The notes under the pieces: model-generated
What the model was told of the DNA's origin: nothing
Seen by the model: only the letters and a program-made list of their open reading frames with translations
Databases searched by the model: none
Position numbers and translations under genes: made by a program
NCBI RefSeq assembly: GCF_025562715.2
Contig: NZ_JAPFCC010000001.1
Location: 1,506,501-1,570,500 of the forward strand
Direction of reading: 5' to 3'
Origin: Endozoicomonas gorgoniicola
GTDB taxonomy: Bacteria > Pseudomonadota > Gammaproteobacteria > Pseudomonadales > Endozoicomonadaceae
Length of the DNA: 64,000 nt
Part shown: positions 8,826-17,716 of the stretch, one piece after another
How positions within the stretch are numbered: position 1 is the first letter of the stretch
Layout of the letters: each line of letters opens with the position of its first letter

Positions 8826-10385
8826 ATGAAAATAACTTTTCTGTGTGAATGGGTGCTGTGTTTCTGGGTCTTTGTCCTCAGTTCTGCAAGCGGTTTTGCT
8901 GCCCCGTCAAAGACTCTGGTTCGGGGATTGCCAGACCAGCCGAAACAGCTGCACCCCCATTATTTTGGTGGCAGTCCCGGCGCCCAGGTGCTTAAAGACC
9001 TTTACGAAGGGTTAATGGTTCAGAATCCTTCTGGCGAACCAGTTCCCGGTATGGCAGCAAACGTTGATATCAGCCCAGACCGAAAAACCTATCGCTTTAC
9101 CATGAGGGAAGGCATCCGCTGGTCAGACGGCTCAGCTGTGACAGCAGAGGATTTTGTTCGTAGTTTTCGTACTCTGGCTGATCCGGAAGTCAGGGCCACC
9201 TATCGCTGGTACCTGAGGACAGGGCAGTTCAGCGGTGCCGATGAAGCCTTGGCGGGGAATATCAAGGCTCTGGGTGTGAAAGCTGAGAATAATCAGTTAG
9301 TTCTTCAATTGCAGCAACCGGTTCCATATATTCTCGAACTGCTGACCTTTCCCAGTTTTCTGCCTGTGGCAAAACAGCATCATTCTGATAAACCAGTCAG
9401 TAATGGTCCTTACATGCTGATCAGTGAAACGCCCGGAAAAACCATCAGGCTGAGGAAGAACCCACATTACTATGGCAAGGAGCAGGTGGCGATCCAGGAG
9501 GTGACTTACCAGATTCAGCCGGATGAATTGAAGATGCTGGAAGCTTTCAGGGAAGGCAGCGTCAATATTACCAGTCACCTGACAACGTCTGCCCAACTCA
9601 TAGCAAGAACAGAACATCTCATTCGAGCCATGGAAAATGAGTCTCTGGCCACCACCATTCTGGTGCCAAACCAGAAGCACCCTCTGCTGGCGAATGCCGA
9701 TTTCAGAAGGGCGTTGTCTCTGGCGCTGGATCGTACTGCACTGGTTAACAGTAACTACCCTGACAGTCATGCTCGCCCTGCCTGTAGCTTTACTGCGCCC
9801 CTGACTCGCGGGTTCAGTCCGGACAAAAAACATTGCCATTTACTGTTGAGCAGCGCTGACAGACATCATCAGGCCGGAACTCACATGAAGAATACAGGAG
9901 TAAACCCTGGTCAGGTCGCGCTGACGGTGACAACCACGAAAAAAAATGGCTCAGACTGGCTGCTCAACCAGATGGTTACCCAGTGGCAGGCAGTACTTGG
10001 CATTCAGGTAAAAGTCCGGCTTCTGAACTGGAAGGATTTTACCAGAGCATTGGCTGACAGGGATTATGAGCTGGCATTGTTTAGCTGGCTGGCCGGATAT
10101 AACGACGCAACCGCATTCCTGCTTCCGCTTCAGAATGAAAAGGGATTCGGACCTTTTGTAAACCCCGATTACCAGAAGCAACTTGAGCTGGCTGCAGATC
10201 AGTCCAGGCAATCGGACAGACTGCCTTATTATCAACAGGCTGAAACCATTCTGGCTCAACAGCTACCCGTTATTCCTGTGATACACCCAACGTTTGTGCA
10301 ACTGGTGAAGCCAGCGGTAGGAGGTTACTACACCTCGAATCCGGAAGGCTGGGTACACACACGTTATCTGCGTCTGTTAAGATGA
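8826..10385 (+). CDS. periplasmic oligopeptide-binding protein (SBP family 5)
   Basis: 519 residues with a clear Sec signal peptide (about 1-26, ending SASGFAAP). The rest is the extracellular solute-binding family 5 fold of OppA/MppA/DppA, with typical phrases RGLPDQPKQLHPHYF, DLYEGL, YRFTMREGIRWSDGSAVTAEDFV and VSNGPY. It probably captures peptides for an ABC importer or for murein-peptide recycling. No oppBCDF genes are adjacent, so it works with permeases encoded elsewhere. The start has GAGG unusually close to the ATG. Confidence 0.9.
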   Translation: MKITFLCEWVLCFWVFVLSSASGFAAPSKTLVRGLPDQPKQLHPHYFGGSPGAQVLKDLYEGLMVQNPSGEPVPGMAANVDISPDRKTYRFTMREGIRWSDGSAVTAEDFVRSFRTLADPEVRATYRWYLRTGQFSGADEALAGNIKALGVKAENNQLVLQLQQPVPYILELLTFPSFLPVAKQHHSDKPVSNGPYMLISETPGKTIRLRKNPHYYGKEQVAIQEVTYQIQPDELKMLEAFREGSVNITSHLTTSAQLIARTEHLIRAMENESLATTILVPNQKHPLLANADFRRALSLALDRTALVNSNYPDSHARPACSFTAPLTRGFSPDKKHCHLLLSSADRHHQAGTHMKNTGVNPGQVALTVTTTKKNGSDWLLNQMVTQWQAVLGIQVKVRLLNWKDFTRALADRDYELALFSWLAGYNDATAFLLPLQNEKGFGPFVNPDYQKQLELAADQSRQSDRLPYYQQAETILAQQLPVIPVIHPTFVQLVKPAVGGYYTSNPEGWVHTRYLRLLR

Positions 10386-10442
10386 TTTGTGCAGTCGCGC
10401 CCATAACAATACGCGCCCATAAAATAATAGGGGAGAACACTT

Positions 10443-11516
10443 ATGCCCTGGCCGGACTACTCCACTGTGACACTATTGCTATTGAAGTCTGCCACGGTCA
10501 TGGGTGTCAGTCTGATGCTGGCCTGGTTATGCAGTCGGGGATTAAAGAAAGCGGTACAGCATTTTGACAGCACATCCAGTCACTGGGATGACACCTTTGT
10601 CAGAGCTGCCAGACCCGTTTTGACTATTGCTGTGTTACTGCTGGGTGTCAGTCTGATGGCTGACTTTCTGCTGGATTATATTCAGCTGGAAGACACCGAG
10701 CTGGTGGGGCAGGTGCGTCGTATTGTTCTGATCGTACTGATCTATTCACTGTTAATTCGCTATCTGCGACTGGTGCGCAACAGTTTCTATCAGCCGAACC
10801 GTCGTGCGGTCAGAATGGACAAGGCGACGCTGGAATTTATGATCAAGCTGTTGCAGATCGCCCTGACTATGGCGATTGTCCTGACGCTGTTACAAAACCT
10901 TGGGGTCAGTATCAGTGGTCTGCTGGCTTTCGGTGGAGTTGGAGGACTGGCTGTTGGTCTGGCAGCAAAGGATATGCTGGCTAACCTGTTTGGCGGACTA
11001 ACCATTTATATGGACCGACCCTTTGTGGCGGGTGACAAAATCAGCCTGCAGGATCAGAAAATTGAAGGTTTTGTTGAGCATATTGGCTGGCGTCAGACTC
11101 GTATCCGGGGTTATGACCGAACTCCGGTGTATGTTCCCAACGCACTGTTTACCAATCTTGCCGTTGTTAACCCGTCCCGAATGCAGAACCGGCGTATTAA
11201 TGTCACCATCGGTCTTCGTTATGAGGACTTTTCCCGGCTGAACGATATTATTCATGATATTGATGCTTATCTTGCACAACATAAAAATATCGACCAGAGA
11301 CGCGATGCGCTGGCACGGTTTACGGATTACGGTGCTAGCTCTCTTGATCTGCTGGTTCGATGCTTTACCCTTGATACGGACTGGACAGACTACATGCAGG
11401 TTCGACAGGATATTCTGATGGGAGTCGGGGAGATTGTTACTCGTCACGGAGCGGAGTTTGCATTTCCGACCCGCACTCTGGATGTGCCCGAAGGTACGGT
11501 CATTTCGAAAAGCTAG
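10443..11516 (+). CDS. MscS-family mechanosensitive channel
   Basis: 357 residues with an AGGGGAG ribosome site. Three to four hydrophobic helices occupy about residues 8-165. The pore-lining helix region contains GLLAFGGVGGLAVGLAAKD (Gly/Ala-rich TM3), followed by the MscS beta domain (FVAGDKI, YVPNALF) and a C-terminal alpha/beta domain. Such channels release solutes during hypo-osmotic shock. It follows the peptide-binding protein by 57 bases and may be co-transcribed. Confidence 0.92.
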   Translation: MPWPDYSTVTLLLLKSATVMGVSLMLAWLCSRGLKKAVQHFDSTSSHWDDTFVRAARPVLTIAVLLLGVSLMADFLLDYIQLEDTELVGQVRRIVLIVLIYSLLIRYLRLVRNSFYQPNRRAVRMDKATLEFMIKLLQIALTMAIVLTLLQNLGVSISGLLAFGGVGGLAVGLAAKDMLANLFGGLTIYMDRPFVAGDKISLQDQKIEGFVEHIGWRQTRIRGYDRTPVYVPNALFTNLAVVNPSRMQNRRINVTIGLRYEDFSRLNDIIHDIDAYLAQHKNIDQRRDALARFTDYGASSLDLLVRCFTLDTDWTDYMQVRQDILMGVGEIVTRHGAEFAFPTRTLDVPEGTVISKS

Positions 11517-11564
11517 TTCGAAAAGCCAGTTCGAATAGTTAGCCTGAAGAATTAGCCTGAAGAG
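11504..11564. repeat. two adjacent 13-bp duplications at the 3' end of the MscS-type gene
   Basis: TTCGAAAAGC(T/C)AG occurs at 11504-11516 and 11517-11529, then a partial copy, then TTAGCCTGAAGA(A/G) twice at 11539-11564. The first unit includes the stop codon. Confidence 0.75.
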
Positions 11565-11785
11565 CTTTTATTGTACAGAAAGTGTCTTCTATCTCTGTCA
11601 TCTGCCTGAGCTTTGATGCAAATCATGCCATAGACCGTCACAACCTCTGTTAATACCTTCTCTCTGTTGTATTATCGCTGCCATTGTAGAGCCTCCTGGC
11701 TGGGCTGAATCTGGCAGAGTTAAGGCACTTTTTCTTATTGACCATGATCCATGTCGTCTGCCAGGTCAGGTAGCGGCGTGGTTCG

Positions 11786-14700
11786 ATGTTGGACTCTCAG
11801 TTGAACGTTTTTATTAAATTTGCAAAACGCTTTCTTGCAGCCGTTGCTGTGCTGCTTCTTCTTTTACTCACAATATTGACGATTGGGTTTCGTGTCGATT
11901 TGAATCCCTGGCGTGACAGTATTGTTGGCATTGCTAACGATGCCCTGCCTTATCATCTGGCTCTTGATGGTGATATGGAAGCCAGGATATCCCTGCAACC
12001 CTCAGTCCGGCTTACGGATATTCGCCTTGCTCCGCAAAATGATCCTGAATCGGCAATGGTGAGCATCGGGCTGGTAAGTGCCAAAGTAGGGGTTCTGCCT
12101 CTGCTGTTCAATACGGTGGATATTGATCATATTCTGGCTGAAGACGTAGCCATTCGCCTGGAAAGAAACGGGCAGGGCGAGGCAAACTGGGAAATCGCAA
12201 TCGACGAAGCTGTCAGCGTGCAGGCAGGTACCAATAATTCCAATCAGAACCCCTCTGAAACTTCAGGTCTGCCATCAAACTTTGAGTTAAGGATTGACCA
12301 GCAGGTAGCCGTTCAGACATTGTCCTTTGTTTATATCGACCAGCAGGATGACATAGAGTTTGATGGCCGTATGGATAACCTGACTCTGTCGCTGGATGAT
12401 CAGGACGACCTGATCATGAATGCGGTCGGGGTGATGCAGGGAACTGACTGGTCAGTGAATGCAAAAACCGCGTTCAGTCAGTATCTGAGCGGCAAACCGG
12501 GCAGTATTGAAGTGGAAGCAATGCTCGACGATGCCCGCTTTGCTGTTACTGGTCAGTTGAATCCGGCAAAAGGGCAGGACTCTCATTTTGCACTGGAGAT
12601 CAGTGTTTCCACTGAAGGTGTGCTGGAAACTTTTGCGGGCAGTGAAGTGGCAAGGCTGGCTCCAATATCCGTCGATAGTCGTGTAGCTATAGGCGTAGCG
12701 TCTCTGCTTCTCGAAGACATTGATGTACAGCTGGCAGACAGTGATTTGTCCGGTCGTCTGGAAATACGGCGTGGGCAGCCTCCTGAGGTCAGCGGCAATC
12801 TATTTATGAACCGGCTTGATTTTACACCCTGGTTAGAAGAAGCAGATAAAGAGGCTTCTTCTGAAAAGGCTTCTTATGAAGAGGCTCCTTTTAAAGAGAT
12901 TAGCGCTGAAGGCAGTGAAGTCGAAAATGCGACTAATGCTTCGGAACAGCAGGATGATGAGCCTGAAGAAGAGGTTCTGCCACTGAATCAACTGGTCTAT
13001 AACTGGTTGAACAGTGCAATGGTTAACCTGGACATGGCAATAGGTGAAACGGTTGGCCTGCCGGTATCGGTGTCGAACACTCAGTTCAGGGTAGAGATGG
13101 CAGATGGTCGCCTGAAAGCACCGCTGTCTGTTGCTATTGAAGGCATTGAGCTGTCCGGACATTGGGAGACGACAGCCAGTGAACGAAGTATTCGTTCACA
13201 CGCAGAACTATCGGCGACGAATGCGAATATCGGGCCTCTGATGGCTTTATTGATGGATTCGTCGGCACAGGGGCAGGTGGATGCATTTTCCCTGAATGTT
13301 AATTCAAGAGGGCGGTCGATTGCCCGGCTGATCCGGAATGCCCATTTGCAACTGCAGATGAAAAACGGACATTTGCTGGTCAACAATAATGAAGACTGGC
13401 GGGTAAGAACTGCCCGGGCCAGCGTGGGATTAGCACAGAACACCGAAGTATTTGTAGATGCTGACCTGCTGGCGGTACCGGTTGAGGTCATGATGCAGGC
13501 AGACCCATTGATTGCCATGCGCCGGGGCAAAGACTGGAACCTTGATCTCAAGGTCGACAGCCCCGCCTTTACAGCCAGTGCCAAAGGGTTTGTCTCAGAA
13601 TCCGGGTTAGATGAAGACAGTCAGTTTGCCATTGAAATGAATGCTCCGAAGCTGGGCGCCCTGTCGAACTGGTTAGGCGTGAAGCCAACTGTTGCCGAAC
13701 CGATGCGTTTTCGTGGCAACCTTCACAACCAGAAAGCTTCTCTTGGTATTCGTTTAGCTGAACTGGTGATTGGCGATTCGACGGGTAAGCTGGATATTGA
13801 ATGGATTCGAAAAGAAGACGGTGGACTGGCAAAAATTGTTGCACGACTGCCGAAGCTTGATATTGATCAGCTGTCAGGTTTTATTCCTGAACCGGAAACT
13901 GCAGAGGCTGCTGCAGGTAAAGAAAATAACAGCCAGTCTCAGGATGGGTTCAGACTGGATGTACCACTGCTGGCTGACGAGATTTACATTGCCGATGCCG
14001 ATATTGACTACCGTATGGACCGGTTGCTGGTAGCCGGGCAGACTCTTAGAGACCTGAAGTTTTCCGGTTATATTCGTGGCGGTCGGCTGAACCCCAGCCC
14101 GTTGTCGGCTATTTATGCAGGCTCCTACTTCTATGGTGATCTGGCTCTGGATATGCGTAACCAGAGCATTGAGTCCGATTTTAACCTCATGGTCGACCGC
14201 CCGGACTTTGGGCGTATGATGACTGAACTGGGCGTTATTGATGATATTGATGTCACTCTGGATAAAGCCAGCTTTAACCTGAAACTGCGTGGTAAAACCA
14301 TTGCTGAACTGATAAAGACGATTGAGCTGGAAGCGACACTGACAGGTGGCCGCCTGGGGTTGAATGATGCCAGTGGGAATGTGTCCGATGTGTTGTTGAA
14401 TACAGGTACTGTCTCTGCCAGGCCAAACCTGCGCACAACGCTGAAAATGGATGGTGAGCTGAAAGAGATGCCAGTGACGTTTGAAGTCAGCTTCAATCCT
14501 CTGAGTCGTCTGTTAACCAGTCGCAAAAACGTTAATATGCAGCTGTCGACGCATATTAACGAGATGAGCTTTATGTCCTATGCCATGGTTAACCTGCCAA
14601 TTGAGAGACGAAGAGCCAGGCTGGGACTGATTTTCAGGACGCCATCCCTGACAAGACTCAACCCTCTGCTGGATGTCGACATGCCTCCCTATGGACCCGT

Positions 14701-15823
14701 CACCGTCAATGGACGTTTTGGCATGACACCAACTGGCTTTGAAATGGCGCAGTCAAAAATCACCGTGGGTGACAGCGAGCTGGAAGGGCAGATGGTGTTG
14801 AATACGCAAGGCAAAGCGGAACTGGATATCCAGCTGACGGCACCTTCCATTCAACTGAACGATTTTAAAACCGGAGACTGGACAGCCTGGTCGTCAGAAA
14901 CAGACGATAACAATGTAAACACTTCAGAAACACCGGAACAGCTGACTCCCGAAGGTGAAGAACCTTCATTACTCAATGCCGAGACCCTGCAACGGCTGAA
15001 TATGGATTTCCGACTGGATGTTGATGAGGTGTTATCGGGCGAAGATCAGCTGGGTACCGGGAAGTTATATCTGCAGCTTCAGGACGGTGATTTATCTCTG
15101 AACCCTCTGTTTATTGCCCTGCCGGGTGGTGAGATCAATGCCAGTGGTCATCTCAGGGCTCAGCCAGAGGGATTTGCTATCGGTTTGAAGGCCAATGTTG
15201 ATCGTCTGGATTATGGCGTACTGGCAAGGCGCATTGACCCTCATACGAAGATGCAGGGCGATGTCAGCTTCAGGATGGATATAGAAACCGTCGCTGAAAC
15301 GCCGGAAGATCTGTTCAGTCATGCTCGTGGGGATTTCGGCTTTGCGGTATGGCCAAGAGATTTCGAAGCCGGGATTATTGATCTGTGGGCAGTCGGCCTG
15401 GCAACGGCTGTGTTGCCCAGGCTGGGTCCCGGCGATCCGTCACAGTTGAACTGCGCGGTTGGCACTTTCCAGCTTGAGGATGGTCAGATGAAAGACAATG
15501 TACTGATGCTGGATACATCTAACATGCAGGTGCTGGGACACTCTGATATTGACTTTACGGATGAGAAAATCAATCTGGTGCTGGTACCAAGAGCAAAAAC
15601 CGCACAGATATTTGGTTTGTCCCTGCCGGTCATGGTCACTGGCAGTTTTAATGACTTTGGTTTTGGCATACCGTCCGGAGAGCTGATAGTGACGACGACC
15701 CGCTTTATTACCAGCCCGGTAATCGCCCCTTTACGCTGGATGCTGGAACAGCCATTGGAAGAGAACGGCAGCAACCTCTGCACCCAGATGTATAACCAGT
15801 CTGTGCAACCTCCGAACAAGTAA
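11786..15823 (+). CDS. very large AsmA-family protein
   Basis: 1345 residues with one N-terminal membrane anchor (about 15-37) and a long periplasmic region made of beta-rich repeats. It belongs to the AsmA/YhdP/TamB class, proposed to bridge inner and outer membranes for lipid traffic. AsmA-like signatures appear at both ends, including a C-terminal AsmA domain (LPGGEINASGHLRA; QLNCAVGTFQLEDG). At 1345 residues it is much longer than E. coli AsmA (about 617) and near YhdP size. An acidic low-complexity linker (about 350-395) contains a 15-bp tandem repeat. It sits alone, and a weak hairpin follows it. Confidence 0.85.
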   Translation: MLDSQLNVFIKFAKRFLAAVAVLLLLLLTILTIGFRVDLNPWRDSIVGIANDALPYHLALDGDMEARISLQPSVRLTDIRLAPQNDPESAMVSIGLVSAKVGVLPLLFNTVDIDHILAEDVAIRLERNGQGEANWEIAIDEAVSVQAGTNNSNQNPSETSGLPSNFELRIDQQVAVQTLSFVYIDQQDDIEFDGRMDNLTLSLDDQDDLIMNAVGVMQGTDWSVNAKTAFSQYLSGKPGSIEVEAMLDDARFAVTGQLNPAKGQDSHFALEISVSTEGVLETFAGSEVARLAPISVDSRVAIGVASLLLEDIDVQLADSDLSGRLEIRRGQPPEVSGNLFMNRLDFTPWLEEADKEASSEKASYEEAPFKEISAEGSEVENATNASEQQDDEPEEEVLPLNQLVYNWLNSAMVNLDMAIGETVGLPVSVSNTQFRVEMADGRLKAPLSVAIEGIELSGHWETTASERSIRSHAELSATNANIGPLMALLMDSSAQGQVDAFSLNVNSRGRSIARLIRNAHLQLQMKNGHLLVNNNEDWRVRTARASVGLAQNTEVFVDADLLAVPVEVMMQADPLIAMRRGKDWNLDLKVDSPAFTASAKGFVSESGLDEDSQFAIEMNAPKLGALSNWLGVKPTVAEPMRFRGNLHNQKASLGIRLAELVIGDSTGKLDIEWIRKEDGGLAKIVARLPKLDIDQLSGFIPEPETAEAAAGKENNSQSQDGFRLDVPLLADEIYIADADIDYRMDRLLVAGQTLRDLKFSGYIRGGRLNPSPLSAIYAGSYFYGDLALDMRNQSIESDFNLMVDRPDFGRMMTELGVIDDIDVTLDKASFNLKLRGKTIAELIKTIELEATLTGGRLGLNDASGNVSDVLLNTGTVSARPNLRTTLKMDGELKEMPVTFEVSFNPLSRLLTSRKNVNMQLSTHINEMSFMSYAMVNLPIERRRARLGLIFRTPSLTRLNPLLDVDMPPYGPVTVNGRFGMTPTGFEMAQSKITVGDSELEGQMVLNTQGKAELDIQLTAPSIQLNDFKTGDWTAWSSETDDNNVNTSETPEQLTPEGEEPSLLNAETLQRLNMDFRLDVDEVLSGEDQLGTGKLYLQLQDGDLSLNPLFIALPGGEINASGHLRAQPEGFAIGLKANVDRLDYGVLARRIDPHTKMQGDVSFRMDIETVAETPEDLFSHARGDFGFAVWPRDFEAGIIDLWAVGLATAVLPRLGPGDPSQLNCAVGTFQLEDGQMKDNVLMLDTSNMQVLGHSDIDFTDEKINLVLVPRAKTAQIFGLSLPVMVTGSFNDFGFGIPSGELIVTTTRFITSPVIAPLRWMLEQPLEENGSNLCTQMYNQSVQPPNK
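12851..12895 (+). repeat. 15-bp in-frame tandem repeat in the AsmA-like gene
   Basis: Three degenerate copies of (G/A)AGGCTTCTT(C/A)TGAA, adding five residues each (EASSE / KASYE / EAPFK) to an acidic linker. Confidence 0.75.
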
Positions 15824-15829
15824 TGCTTT

Positions 15830-15858
15830 ATGCACCCGGGCCTGGAGTTTGGGTGCAT
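15830..15858. terminator. hairpin after the AsmA-like gene
   Basis: ATGCACCC (15830-15837) pairs perfectly with GGGTGCAT (15851-15858) over a 13-base loop between two convergent genes. It lacks a proper T tract, so terminator function is moderate confidence. Confidence 0.5.
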
Positions 15859-15874
15859 TAACTAAGAGGCTGTT

Positions 15875-16630
15875 TCAAATTTCATTCACATTGTCATCAT
15901 TAATATCGATATCAAAACTGTACTTTTCCGCTTCAGAGCGAATTATTGCTTTCAGCTCTTTAGCGCCTTGTTTTTCTTCAGGGGTTCCATTTTGTAGTAC
16001 ATTTTCGAGGCACACAGAAGCATCATATAAGACAGCTTCCTTTCCTGAAGGGGTGGTTTTGGTGTAGGACTCTTCCAGGTGCAGCCTGGCTATCTCAAAA
16101 TTCATGGTTGCCTTCAATTGAGTAGCCTTTTGTTTTTCATCCTGATTGCCATTCCTAATGCTATTTTGCAGGGAAGTTAAAGCATCATGCAAAAGAGCTT
16201 TTTGCACAGAAGGCATGGCTTCAATATCGAATTTTTCCCATTTTAGTTCGGCGAATTTCATGTCGAAACTAGCCAGCAGTTGCGTAGCTTCACTTTTTTG
16301 ATCCGGATTGCCATTTTCTATTAGATGCTGCAGGCAGTCAGAAGCGTCGACTATGAGAGCTTCTCGCTGCCTGATGCCGGTTGTATTATTCCCTTCCTGC
16401 CAGTTCAGTTTCGCTAATTCCAGTTCTGCAGATAATTGCAGCTGAGCTGCAACAAATTTTTCAGCGTTGTTGTCACCCCTTAATATAGGACGCAAGTCTT
16501 TTAGTACCTGTCTTATCAGCCTTTTGCGTCCGGCAAAGTTGGCTTCAGTTCTGAACATGTCCATGTTTGACCTCGCCGTTTCAAGGGCTGCGCTGCACAT
16601 GTACGGTGGAGGGGTATTTATTGCATCCAT
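15875..16630 (-). CDS. helical-repeat protein, unknown function
   Basis: 251 residues from an ATG with AAAGGA six bases upstream; an ATG seven codons earlier is less well placed. The body is built from about three and a half repeats of roughly 48-50 residues. Each has a pattern like DA..-L...I-NGN.D.K..ATQL and then A.L..E followed by a Pro-containing turn. It is fully alpha-helical in character and TPR/Sel1-like in spirit, but I cannot assign it to a named repeat family. There is no signal peptide. It is divergent from a Fur-box gene. Scaffold or effector roles are possible; nothing shows which. Confidence 0.6.
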   Translation of the reverse strand: MDAINTPPPYMCSAALETARSNMDMFRTEANFAGRKRLIRQVLKDLRPILRGDNNAEKFVAAQLQLSAELELAKLNWQEGNNTTGIRQREALIVDASDCLQHLIENGNPDQKSEATQLLASFDMKFAELKWEKFDIEAMPSVQKALLHDALTSLQNSIRNGNQDEKQKATQLKATMNFEIARLHLEESYTKTTPSGKEAVLYDASVCLENVLQNGTPEEKQGAKELKAIIRSEAEKYSFDIDINDDNVNEI

Positions 16631-16789
16631 AGTCTGTCCTTTATATTCCATGCCAATTTTTACGATTATCAGGTTTGATCAGGGTGATGTGTATTAAGTT
16701 CAGACTTGTTAGATATACTGACTCAAAATGTAACTGCCTCTGACCAGAAGGCGTTGAAAACAACCGGGAAAAATGGGGCTTGTTCATAG

Positions 16790-16833
16790 TTGAATGAAGG
16801 CTGAATGAAGGCTGAATGAAAGTTGAATGAAAA
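16790..16833. repeat. 11-bp tandem repeat, four copies
   Basis: (T/C)TGAATGAA(G/A)(G/A) is repeated four times with few changes, just upstream of the Fur box. Confidence 0.85.
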
Positions 16834-16861
16834 ATCCGGTTGATTTATCATTGATTGCGAA

Positions 16862-16876
16862 TGATAATAATTCTCA
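16862..16876. promoter_or_regulatory. Fur box
   Basis: TGATAATAATTCTCA matches the 7-1-7 Fur inverted repeat (TGATAATNATTATCA) at all but one base, and the flanks extend the match. It lies 20 bases upstream of the next ATG, so it should overlap the promoter or early leader and repress under iron-replete conditions. Confidence 0.8.
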
Positions 16877-16896
16877 TTATTAGTAAGGAGGTTGTT

Positions 16897-17409
16897 ATGG
16901 CACGCTGGCAAGACATCACCCTGCAGGGGAATGAACACTATCGGCTGAGAGACTGGACTTCTGCTGAAGGCACTTATCTTGAGGCTGTAAAAGCCATTGA
17001 AGCCGAATGGTTTGTAAAACTGGAAGATATTTCACTATTGATGGGGTGGATTGCCAATATGCACAACCTTGGCTGCCTCTATGAGCAGACCAAAAAAATC
17101 CAGCAAGCCAGTCACTACTACCTGATGCCTTATCGCAGAATTTTACTGCTTATGAAAGAGGACTGTTTTTCCATAGAATTTCAACACTCATTGCTCTATG
17201 CAATGCGCACTGTCGCGAAGGCTCTCCTGAGTTTTTCCCAGCGTTATCCGGTCTGTAAGTGCTGTGAAGGCAAAATGCTTGAGATCAAAAACTGGCTGGA
17301 GCAATACCCTCAGCCAGAGGTGATGTCTGCCTATTATTTATCGATGGAAAGAAGTGATCTGTTTTCAGGTAAAAGCACAAGCTATAACAGCAAACAGTCA
17401 CTCCACTGA
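16897..17409 (+). CDS. Fur-regulated TPR-like small protein
   Basis: 170 residues from the ATG that follows a perfect AAGGAGG site; an upstream in-frame start would lie inside the Fur box. The N-terminal half looks like one or two TPR-like helical pairs (GNEHYRLRDWTSAEGTYLEA; NLGCLYEQTKKIQQASHYYL). The C-terminal third has a cysteine cluster (VCKCCEGKM), which could bind metal. The Fur box immediately upstream implies iron-starvation expression. I do not recognise a named family; an adaptor or metal-handling role is inference. Confidence 0.65.
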   Translation: MARWQDITLQGNEHYRLRDWTSAEGTYLEAVKAIEAEWFVKLEDISLLMGWIANMHNLGCLYEQTKKIQQASHYYLMPYRRILLLMKEDCFSIEFQHSLLYAMRTVAKALLSFSQRYPVCKCCEGKMLEIKNWLEQYPQPEVMSAYYLSMERSDLFSGKSTSYNSKQSLH

Positions 17410-17716
17410 CCGGATTCTGAAAGGTTCACTGTGAGTCGCGGTTACGTAACTCTTACGTCTTATGTCGTCATTATCACAAATCAGAAAAGCTATAAGGGGC
17501 AATTGAAGAAACATCTGGACGAGATGCCGTGTTTCTTCAATACTGGTATGCGTATCAGGACAATCATTTACCCCGGATAGCTCCGGATGAGCATTGCCGG
17601 ATGAGCTTTGCCTGATGACAGATAGTCTGGCCAGACAGGCAGTTCCCTTAAGTTAGTCACTGCCGCTTTGAAAGTCGGATTTACTCCATATTTTCTCCAC
17701 AATAAAAAGCAGGTAA
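17410..17716. other. aldB upstream region
   Basis: No gene seen. It contains imperfect direct repeats of GCCGGATGAGC/TCCGGATGAGC at about 17580-17605 and presumably the aldB promoter. Confidence 0.4.
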
